Shown here in pieces: positions 5,556 through 5,879 of a stretch of 5,879 nucleotides of DNA. This stretch comes from Actinomycetota bacterium (GTDB lineage Bacteria; Actinomycetota; Actinomycetes; S36-B12; UBA5976). The first letter of the stretch is position 1; every line of letters starts with the position of its first letter. Both the position numbers and the translations under genes were made by a program. The stretch spans positions 1-5,879 of the forward strand of contig RFTO01000079.1 in assembly GCA_009923375.1 (NCBI GenBank), in the 5' to 3' direction. The notes under the pieces are model-generated. The model was not told the origin of the DNA. It searched no databases and was given only the letters and a program-made list of their open reading frames with translations.

Positions 5556-5879
5556 GCAATACGCGCACGATCGGCTGCGGCATTCGCATCTGCGTGCTCA
5601 CTTACGCTCAAGTTCGCGATTGAGTGCGGAGCGAACATGTGTTCTTGCTCGATGCTCTGACTCGCGCCACGCGCCGCGGCGCCTGTCGGACGATCAGCGG
5701 TCAGCACCAACATCGGCACTTGGGAGTAAGCAGCCTCCACCACAGCTGGAGCGAAATTCACGGCGGCTGTGCCGGAGGTGCAGCACAGCAACGCAGGGAT
5801 ATCGCTCATCTTGCCCAGACCCAATGCAAAGAACGCAGCTTCACGTTCGTCGATGCGGACGTGCAACGTAATCAGGCCA
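5507..5879 (-). CDS. menD: SEPHCHC synthase MenD, N-terminal part (5' end beyond the window)
   Basis: This is the upstream piece of the same menD gene. The frame is open through the window edge at 5879, so about the first 50 residues are missing here. The visible sequence begins GLITLHVRIDEREAAFFALGLGK, the stretch that contains the conserved thiamine-activating glutamate (E of RIDER). It continues with the typical CCTSGTAAVNFAPAVVEA, VPMLVLTADRP and GASQSIEQEHMF blocks, which belong to the isochorismate and thiamine diphosphate binding N-terminal domain. It ends out of frame as RGAAICI and a TAA at 5507. Homology resumes as MHLTEPL in the other frame, starting within 5512-5518. Between the GCA codon and the CAT codon there are 5 bases instead of a multiple of 3. 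One extra AT pair in ATATG, or one lost base, would explain it. Confidence 0.9.
   Translation of the reverse strand, partial: GLITLHVRIDEREAAFFALGLGKMSDIPALLCCTSGTAAVNFAPAVVEAAYSQVPMLVLTADRPTGAAARGASQSIEQEHMFAPHSIANLSVSEHADANAAADRARIAWNASRGAKRGAAICI

Overview
The window looks like a chromosomal piece of an actinobacterium (Actinomycetota). The proteins read like actinobacterial family members: MenG has the SRAxxDKDPxDVASMFDGVAKRYDL-type N terminus, a menaquinone pathway gene lies next to the 14-gene-type nuo operon, GTG starts occur, and two divergent genes appear to have leaderless starts. G+C is roughly in the high fifties by eye. No tRNA, rRNA, CRISPR, transposase or phage gene was seen.

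Layout. Positions 1-1748 (minus strand) hold the start of the NADH:quinone oxidoreductase (complex I) operon in the order nuoA, nuoB, nuoC, nuoD, transcribed toward position 1. nuoD is cut by the window edge after 28 codons. nuoB/nuoC and nuoC/nuoD overlap by 4 bases (ATGA), so they are probably translationally coupled. Positions 1749-2045 are a gene-free stretch with several small palindromes between nuoA and menG. Positions 2046-2735 (minus) are menG (ubiE-type demethylmenaquinone methyltransferase). A 63-base divergent gap separates it from an isochorismate synthase gene (menF) on the plus strand. Positions 4115-4370 are a convergent intergenic region with two copies of a 56-base unit, each foldable into two hairpins. 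Positions 4371-5879 (minus) are menD, whose 5' end lies beyond the window.

Function. menF and menD make isochorismate and then SEPHCHC, the entry steps of classical menaquinone synthesis. menG performs the final methylation that gives menaquinone. Complex I (nuo) reduces that quinone. The window therefore groups quinone supply and the main quinone-reducing enzyme of the respiratory chain.

Two things stand out. First, both menF and menD are split by a frame change, of the same sign, while nuoA, nuoB, nuoC and menG are intact. The menF junction also lacks the family's K-x-x-x-E-H segment in every frame. This is either sequencing or assembly error, or decay of the first two steps of the pathway. 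Second, the duplicated double-hairpin unit between the convergent menF and menD genes is the best candidate for an undescribed element. I did not find a clear novel multi-gene system.
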